Assembly: GCA_048500255.1 (NCBI GenBank)
Contig: JASNYH010000008.1
Span: forward strand, 1 to 64,000
Reading direction: 5' to 3'
DNA: 64,000 nt
DNA from: JAMHWF01 sp048500255
GTDB taxonomy: Bacteria; Pseudomonadota; Gammaproteobacteria; Burkholderiales; Burkholderiaceae_C
Shown here: piece by piece, positions 1 through 10,599 of the stretch
Position numbering within the stretch: the first letter of the stretch is position 1
Layout: each line of letters starts with the position of its first letter
Translations under genes and position numbers: made by a program
Notes under the pieces: model-generated
Databases searched by the model: none
Seen by the model: only the letters and a program-made list of their open reading frames with translations
Told to the model about the DNA's origin: nothing

Positions 1-626
<626 letters not shown>

Positions 627-711
627 GCGACGCGGTTCGCGGTTGAATGGTCGAAAACCCGCAATTATCCTGGAGACGCCATGCCCGGCCCCCGGGCGTG
701 GCCTGAGCGGC

Positions 712-1509
712 TCAGCCGCCGCGCAGGCAAGCGCGGATCACGGCGAGCAGGTCGGCCGGCTCGATCGGCCGGCGCAGGTAGCGCGCGGCGCCGAGCTCGA
801 GCGCGCGCGCCTCGGACACCGAGTCGCGGTGCGTCGACGTGATGAAGATGAACGGGATGTCGCGCAGCGCGGGATCGGCCTTGACGCTGCGGATGAGGTG
901 GAACCCGGCGCCCGGGCCGTTGCCGACGTCGGAAATGATCAAATCGGGGCGCCGCGCCGCGGCGAGTTGCAGCGCGCTGGACATCGTGTCGGCCGTCAGC
1001 ACGGTGTAGCCGTGCGGCTGCAGCAGGTCGCGCTTGAACTCGAGGTTCAGCGGCACGTCGTCGACGATGAGGATGGTCGACGCCGGCGCGGACGGCGGCG
1101 GCGCGTGCTCGGCCGCACCGTGCGCCACCGGCGGGCCGAGCGGCTGCGTCAGGTAGGTCTGGACGGCGGCGATGAGCTGCTGCGGCTCGACCGGCTTGGA
1201 CAGGTACCCGTCGAAGCCGGCGGCAAGCATGCGTTCGCGGTCGCCGACCATCGCCAACGCCGTGATGGCGATCAGCGGGGTGCGGCGCAGCTCGGGGTCG
1301 GCCTTGAGCCGGCGCGCGACCTCGAAGCCGTCGATGTCGGGCATCTGCACGTCGCACAGGATCAGGTCGGGCCGCTCGCGGCGCGCCGTGTCGAGGCCGG
1401 CACGGCCGTCGGCGGCGGCCAGCGTGACGCATCCGTAGGCCTGCAGCGCATACGTCACCAGCGCGAGGTTGATCGCGTTGTCCTCGATGACGAGCACCCG
1501 AGCCGTCAT
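712..1509 (-). CDS. Response regulator with two receiver domains and no output domain
   Basis: A 265-residue protein made of two CheY-like receivers and nothing else. Receiver 1 (about 1-122) looks complete: acidic pair E9/D10, phospho-acceptor D53 in CDVQMPDIDG, T83 and K105 in SKP. Receiver 2 (about 143-265) keeps D150/D151 and D194, but the loop after D194 reads VGNGPGAG instead of the usual xMPxMDG. The invariant Lys is replaced by Arg (R247, in LRRP). The start ATG overlaps the stop of the upstream kinase gene by 4 bp (ATGA), so the two are almost certainly co-translated and functional partners. With no DNA-binding domain it probably acts by protein contact or as a relay. The target is unknown. 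Confidence 0.85.
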   Translation of the reverse strand: MTARVLVIEDNAINLALVTYALQAYGCVTLAAADGRAGLDTARRERPDLILCDVQMPDIDGFEVARRLKADPELRRTPLIAITALAMVGDRERMLAAGFDGYLSKPVEPQQLIAAVQTYLTQPLGPPVAHGAAEHAPPPSAPASTILIVDDVPLNLEFKRDLLQPHGYTVLTADTMSSALQLAAARRPDLIISDVGNGPGAGFHLIRSVKADPALRDIPFIFITSTHRDSVSEARALELGAARYLRRPIEPADLLAVIRACLRGG

Positions 1510-3026
1510 GGCACGGGCCGTTCGAGCACGAGTTCGAAGCGGCTGCCGCGACCCGGCTCGCTGTGCATCTCGATGCGCCCGCCGAGCAGTTCGGCGAGCT
1601 TGCGGCACAGGTACAGGCCCAGCCCGGTACCCTCGACGCGGTGGCGCGCCGCGCCCTCGCCCCCGACCTGCGTGAAGGCCTCGAACAGCCGCGCCTGATC
1701 GGCCTCCGAGATGCCGATGCCGGTATCGACGACGGCCAGGCGCACGACGACGCCGCCGCCGGCCGCCGGCGTGCGCGCCAGCTCGATCGTGACGCTGCCG
1801 TGCTCGGTGAACTTGATGGCGTTGTTGGTCAGGTTGATCAGGATCTGGTGCAGCGCGCGCCGGTCGGCGTGCAGCACGACGTCGTCGATGGGCAGCGCGA
1901 CCTCCAGCCGCAGGCCCTTGGCCTCGGCCGCCGGGCGCAGCGTCGTCGCCACCTCGTCGATCACCTCGCGGCAGACCAGCGGCGTGAACTGCACCTGCAC
2001 GTTGCCCGACTCTATCTTGGCCACGTCGAGCAGGTCGTTGATCAGCGACAGCAGATGCCGCGCGCTCGACTGCACCATGCCGAGCTGCTTCTCCTGGTCG
2101 GCGGTCAGCGGGCCGGGCAGCTTCATCAGCAACAGGCCGGTGAAGCCGATGATGGCGTTCAGCGGCGTGCGCAGCTCGTGGCTCATCGTGGCGAGGAAGC
2201 GGTCCTTGGCCTGGTTGGCGCGCTCGAGCTCGAGGTTCTTGTCGTGCAGCGCGCGCTCGACGTTGCGCCGCTGCGTGATGTCGCGGATCGCGCTGAGCAC
2301 GAGGCGGCCGATGTCGGTCTCGAGCGGCGCGAGGCTGATCTCGACCGGGAACTCCTCGCCGCCCTTGCGCAGGCCGTAGAGCTCGAGGCCGGCGCCCATC
2401 GGACGCACTTTCGAGTGCTCGCGGTAGCGCGCGCTGTGCTCGAGGTGGGCGCGACGAAAGCGTTGCGGCAGCAACGTCTCGAGCGTCCGGCCGGCCAGCT
2501 CGTCGTGCGCATAGCCGAACATCGTCTCGGCCTGGCGGTTGACGACGATCACGCGGCCGATGTCGTTGACGACGACGATGGCGTCGGGCATCGACTCGAG
2601 CAGGTCGCGGTGGCGCGCCTCGACGAAGCGCGCGTCGCGGCGGATCTTCAGCCGCGTCACGTCCCACAGCGTGTGCACGCGGCCCTCGAAGCCGTCGTCG
2701 TCGCGCACCGTACGCACCGACGCGCCGACGTAGAGCAAGGTGCCGTCGCTGCGCCGGCGCACGCCTTCGCAGGTCTGCGCGTCGGCGCCGGCGGGCGCCG
2801 CGGCGTCGACCGCTGTGCCCTGCACGCAGTCGTCGGGCGCCGCGGCCGGTGCGCCGATCAGCGCGTCGAGCGCGCGGCCGACCGCCTGCGACGCCGTATA
2901 GCCGAACACACCCTGCGCGCCGCGGCTCCATGCGACCACCTCGCCGTCGGCCGTCGTCACGACGACGGCGCCCGGCCCGCGGTCGACGAGACGCGTCAGC
3001 CGGTCGTCGCGGTCGTCTCGCAGCAT
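1506..3026 (-). CDS. Soluble PAS-PAS sensor histidine kinase
   Basis: A 506-residue kinase without membrane segments. Two PAS domains (about 10-110 and 155-265) precede a HisKA dimerisation helix with phospho-acceptor His near residue 283 (MSHELRTPLNAIIGF). A HATPase domain follows with N box (NLTNNAIKF), G1 (DTGIGIS) and G2 (GTGLGLYL). The second PAS has a PAC-like tail (PVEISLAPLETDIG). The gene ends inside the start codon of the dual-receiver regulator, so the pair forms a two-component unit. No ligand can be read from the sequence; the cytoplasmic PAS domains suggest an internal redox, metabolite or light signal. The start is taken at the first Met of a plausible N-terminus and could lie a little further in. 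Confidence 0.85.
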   Translation of the reverse strand: MLRDDRDDRLTRLVDRGPGAVVVTTADGEVVAWSRGAQGVFGYTASQAVGRALDALIGAPAAAPDDCVQGTAVDAAAPAGADAQTCEGVRRRSDGTLLYVGASVRTVRDDDGFEGRVHTLWDVTRLKIRRDARFVEARHRDLLESMPDAIVVVNDIGRVIVVNRQAETMFGYAHDELAGRTLETLLPQRFRRAHLEHSARYREHSKVRPMGAGLELYGLRKGGEEFPVEISLAPLETDIGRLVLSAIRDITQRRNVERALHDKNLELERANQAKDRFLATMSHELRTPLNAIIGFTGLLLMKLPGPLTADQEKQLGMVQSSARHLLSLINDLLDVAKIESGNVQVQFTPLVCREVIDEVATTLRPAAEAKGLRLEVALPIDDVVLHADRRALHQILINLTNNAIKFTEHGSVTIELARTPAAGGGVVVRLAVVDTGIGISEADQARLFEAFTQVGGEGAARHRVEGTGLGLYLCRKLAELLGGRIEMHSEPGRGSRFELVLERPVP

Positions 3027-3289
3027 GCCGTTCAGCGTAACGGCCGATGCGCCGGGCCGCTCCAGTAGTCGCTGCGCCGACGGGGCCTTGGAGGCGCGCT
3101 CGCTTACCGCCGGTCACCATGCCGCACGATGAGCGCTGATAGAATGCGCGCACGCAGCGGACGATCCAGTCTCTTCGCTGCCCGTCATCCCCGACACGCG
3201 CGCCCACTGCGGCGCAGCGCCTCCCACGACGGACCCGCGACTGGCGCTGAACGCAGTTGAGCGACGGGTCATCCACCGATTGCTCCCGC

Positions 3290-4624
<1,335 letters not shown>

Positions 4625-4658
4625 GGGGCGGCCGCGGCACTGCGGCGCGCGAAAACCG

Positions 4659-4688
4659 TTGACAGCGCGCACCGCCTGCGCGTTGAAT
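4659..4688 (+). promoter_or_regulatory. Candidate sigma-70 promoter for the 4797 gene
   Basis: A perfect TTGACA (4659-4664) is followed after 18 bp by TTGAAT (4683-4688), which matches TATAAT at four of six positions. It lies about 110 bp before the next start codon, in the only non-coding gap on that side. Seen in sequence only; activity is inferred. Confidence 0.45.
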
Positions 4689-4796
4689 TGCTCATTTGTG
4701 ACAATTGCGGGCGGCCGCTTGCAGGCCGACGCGCATCGCAACGGCCGCGGCGGCGCGGCGGGAGTATCTTGAAGCCGCACGGGAGGTGACACGCGG

Positions 4797-5303
4797 ATGA
4801 ACCTCAACTGGCGTACCGCCTGGCTGGGCCAGGACATCGTGGTGTATCGCGACGGTGAAGTCGTGGACCGCGTGCATGCGCCAGACATCCAGCGTGTCAT
4901 CTTCGTCTACCGCAACGCCGGCGATACGCCCGGCGACCTCGCCTTCGCGCTGGTCGAGCTGGCCGACGAGCACGTCATCTTTCCGCCCGAGACCGGCTTC
5001 GCCGGCCGCGTGCACTTCGAGCGGCTCGCGTTCTGGGCCGAGCGGCCCCGTGTCTATTGGGTCGGTGAAGGCGAGGCCACGCTGCCGCCGCGCTTCCGCC
5101 CCGGCCTGTGGCTGCTGCGCCGCTCGCAGCCGCAGTTCGCGCGCGTGCCGCGCAGCGAACTGGCCGACCTCGTCAACCGCTGGTCGCTCGAGGGCCCACA
5201 GAGCTGGGAAGAGCGCAAGGAGCGCCGCGTGCAGCGCAGCCTGCCGTTCGCCGACCTCGCGCTGCCGCCGCCCGACTACCGCAACCGGCGGCGGCGCGCC
5301 TGA
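4797..5303 (+). CDS. Conserved hypothetical protein
   Basis: A 168-residue soluble protein I do not recognise as a characterised family. It begins MNLNWRTAWLGQDIVVYRDGEVVDRV and is rich in aromatic and charged residues (WxxEGPQSWEERKERR near 150, ending in a basic NRRRRA tail). No signal peptide, membrane helix, cysteine pair or catalytic motif is visible. Codon use matches its neighbours. A good Shine-Dalgarno sequence (GGGAGGTGAC) sits just before the ATG, and a TTGACA-type promoter candidate lies about 110 bp upstream. It converges on the CoA-transferase gene and is probably a single-gene unit. Confidence 0.75.
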   Translation: MNLNWRTAWLGQDIVVYRDGEVVDRVHAPDIQRVIFVYRNAGDTPGDLAFALVELADEHVIFPPETGFAGRVHFERLAFWAERPRVYWVGEGEATLPPRFRPGLWLLRRSQPQFARVPRSELADLVNRWSLEGPQSWEERKERRVQRSLPFADLALPPPDYRNRRRRA

Positions 5304-5372
5304 CACGCCCGCCCGTCCAGCCCGTCGCCCGCGCCGCTCCGGTCGTCGACCGGGCGGCCGTGCCGTACGCCG

Positions 5373-6416
5373 TCAGCCGCCCGCCTGCTCGGCGAACAGC
5401 GGGTGCGCCTGCGCCTCCTGCGGGGTCAGCACCGGCGTGACGCAGCAGTCCAGCGGCTCGAACAGCGCCCACCAGTGCGCCAGCGGCTGCGACGCGAGCA
5501 CGGCCGCCAATTGGGCGCGCAGCGCCAGGGCGTCGTCGCCCCCGACGGCCTGGCCGCGCGACCAGTGGCGATCGGCCCATTCGGGCCGCCCGATCGCCTC
5601 GCACAGCGCGCGCCAGAACTTGAGCTCGAGCGCACCGACGGCCAGCGCGCGGCCGTCGGCCGTGCGGTAGACGCCGTAGCACGGCGCGCCCCCCGACAGC
5701 AGATCGCGCCCCGGCGGCGCGGCATGGCCCTGGGCCTGCAGCGCGGCGCGCACCACGACCTGGTGGCGCCACACTTCGTGCGTCATCGAGACGTCGACGT
5801 GGCGGCCGACGCCGCTGCGCTGCGCGCCCAGCAGCGCCGCCAGCAGCCGCGACACCGCGGCGAGCGTGCCGCCGAGCAGGTCGCCGATCTGGAAGTTGGG
5901 CAGCGCCGGCGCGCCGTCGGCGCCCGGTGCGATCTGCTGCAGCAGGCCGGCCATCGCGATGTAGTTGATGTCGTGGCCGGCGCGTTGCGCCCAGGCCCCC
6001 TGCTGGCCGTAGCCGCTGATGGAGCACAGCACGAGGCACGGCCGGCGCGCGTGCAGCACCGGCCAGCCCAGGCCGAGGCGCTCCATCACGCCGGGGCGGA
6101 AGCCCTCGACCAGCGCATCGGCGCCGTCGACCAGGCCGAGCAGTTCGTCGCGGCCGGCGACCGTCTGCAGGTCGATCGTGCGCAGCGCCTTGCCGGCGTT
6201 GAGCAGTTCGAAGAAGGGCCCCGGCGCGCCGGCCGCGGCCTGCGCGCGCGACTGCCACATGGCACGTGCAGCGTCCTGCTGGCCGGTCGCCGCCGGTCCC
6301 TCGACCTTGATCACGTCGGCGCCCAGCTCGGCGAGGTGGCGCGTCGCCAGCGGCCCGGGCAGCAGCCGCGTCAGGTCGACGATGCGCAGGCCGGCCAGCG
6401 GCGGTGCCTCGCTCAC
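5373..6416 (-). CDS. CaiB/BaiF family CoA enzyme, alpha-methylacyl-CoA racemase-like
   Basis: A 347-residue class III CoA-transferase family protein. Family features include the N-terminal LAGLRIVDLTRLLPGP, the ADVIKVEGP motif near residue 34-41 and a GHDINY motif near 147-152. Its Asp (about D149) matches the catalytic Asp of both formyl-CoA transferase and alpha-methylacyl-CoA racemase. The GHDINYxAxxG wording is closer to the racemases, so epimerisation of 2-methyl-branched acyl-CoAs is the best guess; a CoA transferase cannot be excluded. The start is GTG at 6416, overlapping the upstream oxygenase stop by 4 bp (GTGA), so the two are translationally coupled. The reading frame stays open far upstream, but that part is antisense shadow. 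Confidence 0.8.
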   Translation of the reverse strand: MSEAPPLAGLRIVDLTRLLPGPLATRHLAELGADVIKVEGPAATGQQDAARAMWQSRAQAAAGAPGPFFELLNAGKALRTIDLQTVAGRDELLGLVDGADALVEGFRPGVMERLGLGWPVLHARRPCLVLCSISGYGQQGAWAQRAGHDINYIAMAGLLQQIAPGADGAPALPNFQIGDLLGGTLAAVSRLLAALLGAQRSGVGRHVDVSMTHEVWRHQVVVRAALQAQGHAAPPGRDLLSGGAPCYGVYRTADGRALAVGALELKFWRALCEAIGRPEWADRHWSRGQAVGGDDALALRAQLAAVLASQPLAHWWALFEPLDCCVTPVLTPQEAQAHPLFAEQAGG

Positions 6417-7264
6417 TCGAAACGTCCCTGGCGCAGCCACTTCGTCGCGACCCACTTCTCGCCTTCGAGCACGGGCGCGCCGCCGTGCAGCGAGCGCGTC
6501 ATCGGGTGCGGACGGTCGTAGCTGAAGAAGACGGCGTTGCCCTTGATCGGCGCGACCTCGAGCGCGACATCGGGGAACGTCGTCGCGCCGCCCTTGGCCG
6601 GCGTGTTGAGGTAGCACACCAGCGAGCCCACGCGCTGGCCGCCGCGCTGCACGATGGCCGCCGTGCCCGACGCCGCCGGGTCGAAGTAGTCGTAGTGCGG
6701 CTTGTACTCGGCGCCCGGGCGGTAGCGCAGCACCTGCAGGCCCTCGCCGTTCTCGACCGGCCAGTTCAGCAGTGCCGCGATGCGCACCTCGATGCGCTCG
6801 CACAGCGCGTTCTCGGCGCGGCGGAAGAACATGCCGTCGCTGGTGCGCGCAGCGTTCGTCTCGCTGCCGCCGGTGCGCATGTCGACCGTCTCGGAGCGCG
6901 CCAGACGCTCGCGCGCCAGCTCGACCAGCGCGTCGCATTCATCACCCGAGAGCAGATCGCCGAAGACGACGACGCGCGGCAGGCGCATCGCAAGCAGCAC
7001 CTGCACGTCGCGGTCGGGAGTGCGCAACAGCGACGGCGCATCGGCGAGGTCGGGCTCGGGCACCGGCGACGGCGGCGGCAGGCCGTTGGCGCGGGCGTGC
7101 TCGTCGAGCCAGTTCTGCAGCGTGCCTTCGAGCGCTGCGACGGCGACGTCCTCGTCCCAGCCGCTGGCGCGCATCGACTCGAGCACGGCCTCGGGCCGGT
7201 GGCCTGCTTGCGCCTGCGCCACGATCCACTGGCGCAGCTCGGGAGTCACTTGCTGGGCAGTCAT
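6413..7264 (-). CDS. 2-oxoglutarate/Fe(II)-dependent oxygenase, prolyl 4-hydroxylase-like
   Basis: A 283-residue protein whose C-terminal half (about 95-283) is a P4H-type jelly-roll dioxygenase. The iron triad is readable as H190 and D192 (KPHYDYFD) plus H260, with K270 (GEKWVATKW) in place to bind the 2-oxoglutarate carboxylate. The N-terminal ~60 residues are a helical segment (TPELRQWIVAQAQAG, then a WDEDVAVAAL repeat-like stretch) resembling a small UBA-like helix bundle. The substrate is unknown; family members hydroxylate Pro or other side chains. The gene shares a 4-bp overlap with the downstream CaiB-type gene. The start is the ATG at 7264, from which the whole conserved region is read. 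Confidence 0.85.
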   Translation of the reverse strand: MTAQQVTPELRQWIVAQAQAGHRPEAVLESMRASGWDEDVAVAALEGTLQNWLDEHARANGLPPPSPVPEPDLADAPSLLRTPDRDVQVLLAMRLPRVVVFGDLLSGDECDALVELARERLARSETVDMRTGGSETNAARTSDGMFFRRAENALCERIEVRIAALLNWPVENGEGLQVLRYRPGAEYKPHYDYFDPAASGTAAIVQRGGQRVGSLVCYLNTPAKGGATTFPDVALEVAPIKGNAVFFSYDRPHPMTRSLHGGAPVLEGEKWVATKWLRQGRFE

Positions 7265-7456
7265 GCGGCCGATTCTGCCAAACGGCTCGCCCGCCACGCC
7301 GTGCCTGCGGGACGGCAGGTGAGCCGGGCGGGAAGCCCCGAAGCACGGGGGTGACGCCGGGCCGGGCCGGTCGCGCCGGCGTGCAATAGGACCACGGCAA
7401 TCGGCATGCATTTCGACAGAATCGAAGTGCCCTCCCCGGATTCCACGATTTCCCCA

Positions 7457-8143
7457 ATGCGTCACAGCAGCACCGCGACCTGGCTCGCCCAAATCCTGGC
7501 CGGCTTCTGCCTGATCGGCGGCGGTCTGCACGTCGCCACCATCTTCTGGTCCGGCTCGGCCGCCGTCGTCGGCGGCTCCCTCGGCACCGTGGCGCTGGGC
7601 GTCGCGCTCGTGGCCTGGGCCGAGTCGCGCGGCCGCGCCAGCCGCCTGCTGCGCCGCGCGCAGCGCTCGCTGCAGCTGCCGCGCGAGTGGAGCGTCGAAT
7701 TCGATCGTGCGCTGCCCGACGGTGCGGGCGTTGCGCCGATCGTCGTGACGCGCCACGACGGCGCCTGCTTCGTCGTCGCCGTGCACGACTGGCGCCAGGT
7801 CAGCCTGCGCAAGGAGATCACGGGTCGCGGGCAAGCCCTGCTCGGCCCCGGCGGCAAGGAGGTCGACGCGCGCCCGCTCGCCGCGCTGACGCGCGCCGCG
7901 GCGGCCCTCGGCGCGCAGCCCGTGCTGTGGCTGCCGCGTGCGGCCGAGGCGCGCAGCCTGCGCTACGCGGCCGCCTCGCTGATCGTCGTGATGGGCTCGG
8001 CGCGCCACCTCAAGCACGCGCTGCTCGGCGCCGAAGTGACGGGCCCGCGCGCCGCGCCGCCGGCGCCCGCCCCCGCCGACGCGCCGCCGGCCCGCCGCTC
8101 GCGCAGGCGCCGCGACGCCGAGCCCAGCGCGCAGACGGGCTGA
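7457..8143 (+). CDS. Membrane-anchored protein, possibly a divergent NERD-like domain
   Basis: A 228-residue protein. Two hydrophobic segments near the N-terminus (about 8-28 and 33-52) anchor a cytoplasmic domain (about 70-185), followed by a basic, Pro/Ala/Arg-rich tail. In the soluble domain the pattern APIVVTRHDGACFVVAVHDW loosely resembles the core of NERD (nuclease-related) domains, where the usual string is close to VIEVKNW; here the catalytic-type Lys/Glu are not conserved. This assignment is weak. The ATG at 7457 is preferred over 7406 because the first 17 residues of the longer form are hydrophilic and out of character before a membrane segment. It converges with the SDR gene. Confidence 0.6.
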   Translation: MRHSSTATWLAQILAGFCLIGGGLHVATIFWSGSAAVVGGSLGTVALGVALVAWAESRGRASRLLRRAQRSLQLPREWSVEFDRALPDGAGVAPIVVTRHDGACFVVAVHDWRQVSLRKEITGRGQALLGPGGKEVDARPLAALTRAAAALGAQPVLWLPRAAEARSLRYAAASLIVVMGSARHLKHALLGAEVTGPRAAPPAPAPADAPPARRSRRRRDAEPSAQTG

Positions 8144-8176
8144 CGCGCGCGCCGGATCGGCCAGAACTCCGCCGCC

Positions 8177-8881
8177 TCAACTCAGCCCGCAGACCGGCAG
8201 CGCTGCGCCGTGCACCGCGCGCGCGGCGTCGGAAGCAAGGAACACGATCACCGCCGCCAGGTCGGCCGGCGCGACCCAGCGCGACGCATCGGCGTCGGGC
8301 ATCGCGGCGCGGTTGTCGGGCGTGTCGATGATCGTCGGCAGCACGCAGTTGACGTTGATGCCGCGCTCGCGCAGCTCGAGCGCCATCGACTCCGTCAGGC
8401 GGATCACGGCCGACTTGGCGGCCACGTAGGCGCCCTTGTGCGCCGCGCCGTGCTGCGCCGCCCACGCGCCGACGTTGACGATGCGCCCGCCACCGGCCTC
8501 GAGCATGCGCGGCACGACGGCGCGCGACGCGTGCAGCAGCGTGCGCGCATTGATGTCGAACAGGAAGTTCCAGTCGGCGTCGCTCGTCGCGTGCACCGCA
8601 TCGCCCATGCGGAACCCGCCGGCCACGTTGCACAGCACGTCGATGCGCCCCCACTGCGCGACGACGGCGTCGACCGCGGCGTCGAGCGCGGCGGCGTCGA
8701 GCAGGTCGACGGCGACGAGCCGCTGCCGCTCGTCGTCGGCGCCGTGCGCGCGCTCGAGCGCGTCGCGCCGCAGGTCGACGAGCGCGAGGCGCGCGCCCTG
8801 CGCGGCGAACGCAGCGGCGACGGCGCGCCCCAGGTGGCCGGCGGCGCCGGTGATCATCACGGTGCGGTCAGCGAACTCCAT
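8177..8881 (-). CDS. SDR-family oxidoreductase lacking the catalytic serine
   Basis: A 234-residue classical short-chain dehydrogenase/reductase fold. The NAD(P)-binding TGAAGHLG (11-18), D60, NVAGG (85-89), N111 and the YxxxK pair (Y152, K156) are present. The residue 13 positions before the Tyr, normally the catalytic Ser, is Ala139 (NVGAW). This is seen in the DNA and not at a frameshift, so the enzyme either uses a different catalytic set-up or acts as a binding protein. It overlaps the end of the DUF2784 gene by 14 bp and is the last gene of the SenA-like operon. The substrate is unknown. An Asp at the end of beta-strand 2 (VDLRR) suggests NAD(H) preference. Confidence 0.85.
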   Translation of the reverse strand: MEFADRTVMITGAAGHLGRAVAAAFAAQGARLALVDLRRDALERAHGADDERQRLVAVDLLDAAALDAAVDAVVAQWGRIDVLCNVAGGFRMGDAVHATSDADWNFLFDINARTLLHASRAVVPRMLEAGGGRIVNVGAWAAQHGAAHKGAYVAAKSAVIRLTESMALELRERGINVNCVLPTIIDTPDNRAAMPDADASRWVAPADLAAVIVFLASDAARAVHGAALPVCGLS

Positions 8882-9266
8882 CTCGTCGTCCTCCCTGCGC
8901 GCGGCGACGGCGGCGCGACGCGATCCACAGTCCGTACAGTAGCGCGTTGATGCCGACGACGCCCGCGCCGAGCGCCCACTGCAGCTCGCGCGTCAGCGCC
9001 TCGGAATAGAGCACGGGCACGACGTAGTGCTCGACGAAGCCGCCACCGTAGCCCGTCTCGCCGGCGCGCGCGCGCAGCGCGTTCTCGAGCGGCGTGAGCG
9101 GGCAGATGTCGCCGCTGAACTCGATCCACGCGCCCCATGCCGCCGCCGGCAGGTGCAGCGCCGCGGCGCGCGGCCAGCGCCACAGCAGCGCCGCACCGCC
9201 GACGACGAAGGCGACGAAGGCCGCGTGCAGCAGCACGACGGCGTCGGCGGCGAGCGCCCAGTTCAC
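8868..9266 (-). CDS. DUF2784 family small membrane protein
   Basis: A 132-residue integral membrane protein with about four hydrophobic segments. It carries the family hallmark CPLTPLENALR (about residue 55). Function is unknown for the whole family. The start is GTG at 9266, whose first bases form a 4-bp GTGA overlap with the stop of the upstream SenA-like gene. The 3' end overlaps the SDR start by 14 bp. This tight packing places it in one operon with both. A longer open frame continues upstream but is antisense to the SenA-like gene's coding frame. Confidence 0.8.
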   Translation of the reverse strand: MNWALAADAVVLLHAAFVAFVVGGAALLWRWPRAAALHLPAAAWGAWIEFSGDICPLTPLENALRARAGETGYGGGFVEHYVVPVLYSEALTRELQWALGAGVVGINALLYGLWIASRRRRRAQGGRRDGVR

Positions 9267-10507
9267 GGCGCGCAGCTGCGAAAGCCGACGAAGGCGTCGT
9301 CGTGCCCGGCCGGCTCGAAGCGACGCAGGCGAACGTCGCGCAACCGCGCGCGCGTCGCGAACGACGCGCCGCGCTGCACCTTGCAGCGGCCGAACGAGGG
9401 CTGCGAATAGTCGCGCCAGGGGCCGGGCTCGAAGCCGGGATACGGACGGAATGTCGTCGCGGTCCACTCGAGCACGTCGCCCCAGCGCAGGCCGCGCGAC
9501 GCGCCGCTCGCCGCGGCGAGCTCCCATTCGACTTCGGTCGGCAGGCGCCGGCCCGCCCAGCGGCACCAGGCGTCGGCCTCGTGCCAGCTCACGTGCATCA
9601 CGGGCAGCGCCGGCGGCACGCGCAGCAGGCGGCCGTAGCGGCGCGCCAGCACGCCGTGGCGCAGCTGCTCGACGTGGCGCGGCGTGCGGCGCGCGTTCGC
9701 CTGCAGCCACAGCCAGCCGTCGGCCGACCACCAGCGCGACTCGTCATAGCCGCCGTCCTCGACGAACTCGGCGTACTGCGCCCAGCTCACCGGCTGGGCG
9801 TCGATCTCGAACTCGGGCACAGCAACGTCGTGCGCCCACTGTTCGTTGTCGAACACCAGACCGCGCTGCCCGCGCGGCGCGCCGAGCGCCCAGCGCGTGG
9901 CAGGAAAGACGAGCGGGTCGCGCGGCGCCGTCGGCCGCGGCGACGGCAGCAGCGCCGACAACTCGGCACCGCCCGCGTCGAGCGCCTGCGCCGTTCCGGC
10001 CAGCGCCTCGCCGTGGAGGTCTTCGTGGAACAGCGCGAGGCGGTAGAAGTACAGCGCGTCGTCGTCATCGTCGTCGCGCACGGCGTGCAGCAGTTCGAGC
10101 GTCGCTTCGAGCGTGTCGAGCAACCAGGCTCGAATCGCGTCGGCCGGCGGCAGCGGCAGCTGCCAGCGCGCCTCGGGCGCGACGGCCGACGCGTCGTACC
10201 AGGCGTCGGCGCGCGGCTCGATCGACGCCAGCCGCGGCAGCGTCGGGTCGCAGGCCGCGCCGCGCTGGCGCTGCACGTTGCGCGCGATCCAAGCCTCCTG
10301 GAACCAGCCGACATGGCCGAGCACCCAGGCCGGCGGGTCGAGCCCGGGCCGCAGCGGCCCTGCGCCTCCGCGCCCGGCGAGCGCGGCCTCGAGGATCGCG
10401 GCGAGGCGCAGCGTGTGGTTGCGCGCGTCGATCAGCGCCAGGGACAGCGCGTCGCGTCCGGCGTCGCGCAGCCGGGCAGTCGCGCCGACGGTCATGTCGA
10501 GATCCAC
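9263..10507 (-). CDS. senA: Selenoneine synthase SenA-like (EgtB/FGE superfamily non-haem iron enzyme)
   Basis: A 414-residue protein with an N-terminal DinB_2 domain and a C-terminal FGE-sulfatase domain, the layout of ergothioneine sulfoxide synthase EgtB and its selenium counterpart SenA. The three iron-binding His of EgtB align with H65 (GHVGWFQE) and the HxxxHxE motif H161/H165/E167. SenA joins selenosugar to trimethylhistidine. The SenA choice over EgtB rests on overall family resemblance (e.g. LSLALIDARNHTL near the start) and on the divergent neighbour selD, which makes selenophosphate. No selenosugar synthase SenB is in the window. The GTG start at 10507 is preferred because AGGAG lies 8 nt before it; the ATG at 10495 has no such site. 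Confidence 0.65.
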   Translation of the reverse strand: MDLDMTVGATARLRDAGRDALSLALIDARNHTLRLAAILEAALAGRGGAGPLRPGLDPPAWVLGHVGWFQEAWIARNVQRQRGAACDPTLPRLASIEPRADAWYDASAVAPEARWQLPLPPADAIRAWLLDTLEATLELLHAVRDDDDDDALYFYRLALFHEDLHGEALAGTAQALDAGGAELSALLPSPRPTAPRDPLVFPATRWALGAPRGQRGLVFDNEQWAHDVAVPEFEIDAQPVSWAQYAEFVEDGGYDESRWWSADGWLWLQANARRTPRHVEQLRHGVLARRYGRLLRVPPALPVMHVSWHEADAWCRWAGRRLPTEVEWELAAASGASRGLRWGDVLEWTATTFRPYPGFEPGPWRDYSQPSFGRCKVQRGASFATRARLRDVRLRRFEPAGHDDAFVGFRSCAP

Positions 10508-10599
10508 CTTCGAGGCTCCTGGGGTCGACCGATTATCGGCCGCGCGCCGGCGGCCCTTCTACACTAGTCTCGTCCTTGCCTGCGCCTTTCCCTTACGCG

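Noticed and set aside
3257..3289. An upstream TTG start for rhlE
   Set aside because: The eleven extra residues do not match the RhlE family, whose N-terminus is read from the ATG at 3290.
3027..3289. TAGAAT at 3140-3145 as an rhlE promoter
   Set aside because: No acceptable -35 hexamer lies 16-18 bp upstream, so it is only mentioned in the rhlE entry.
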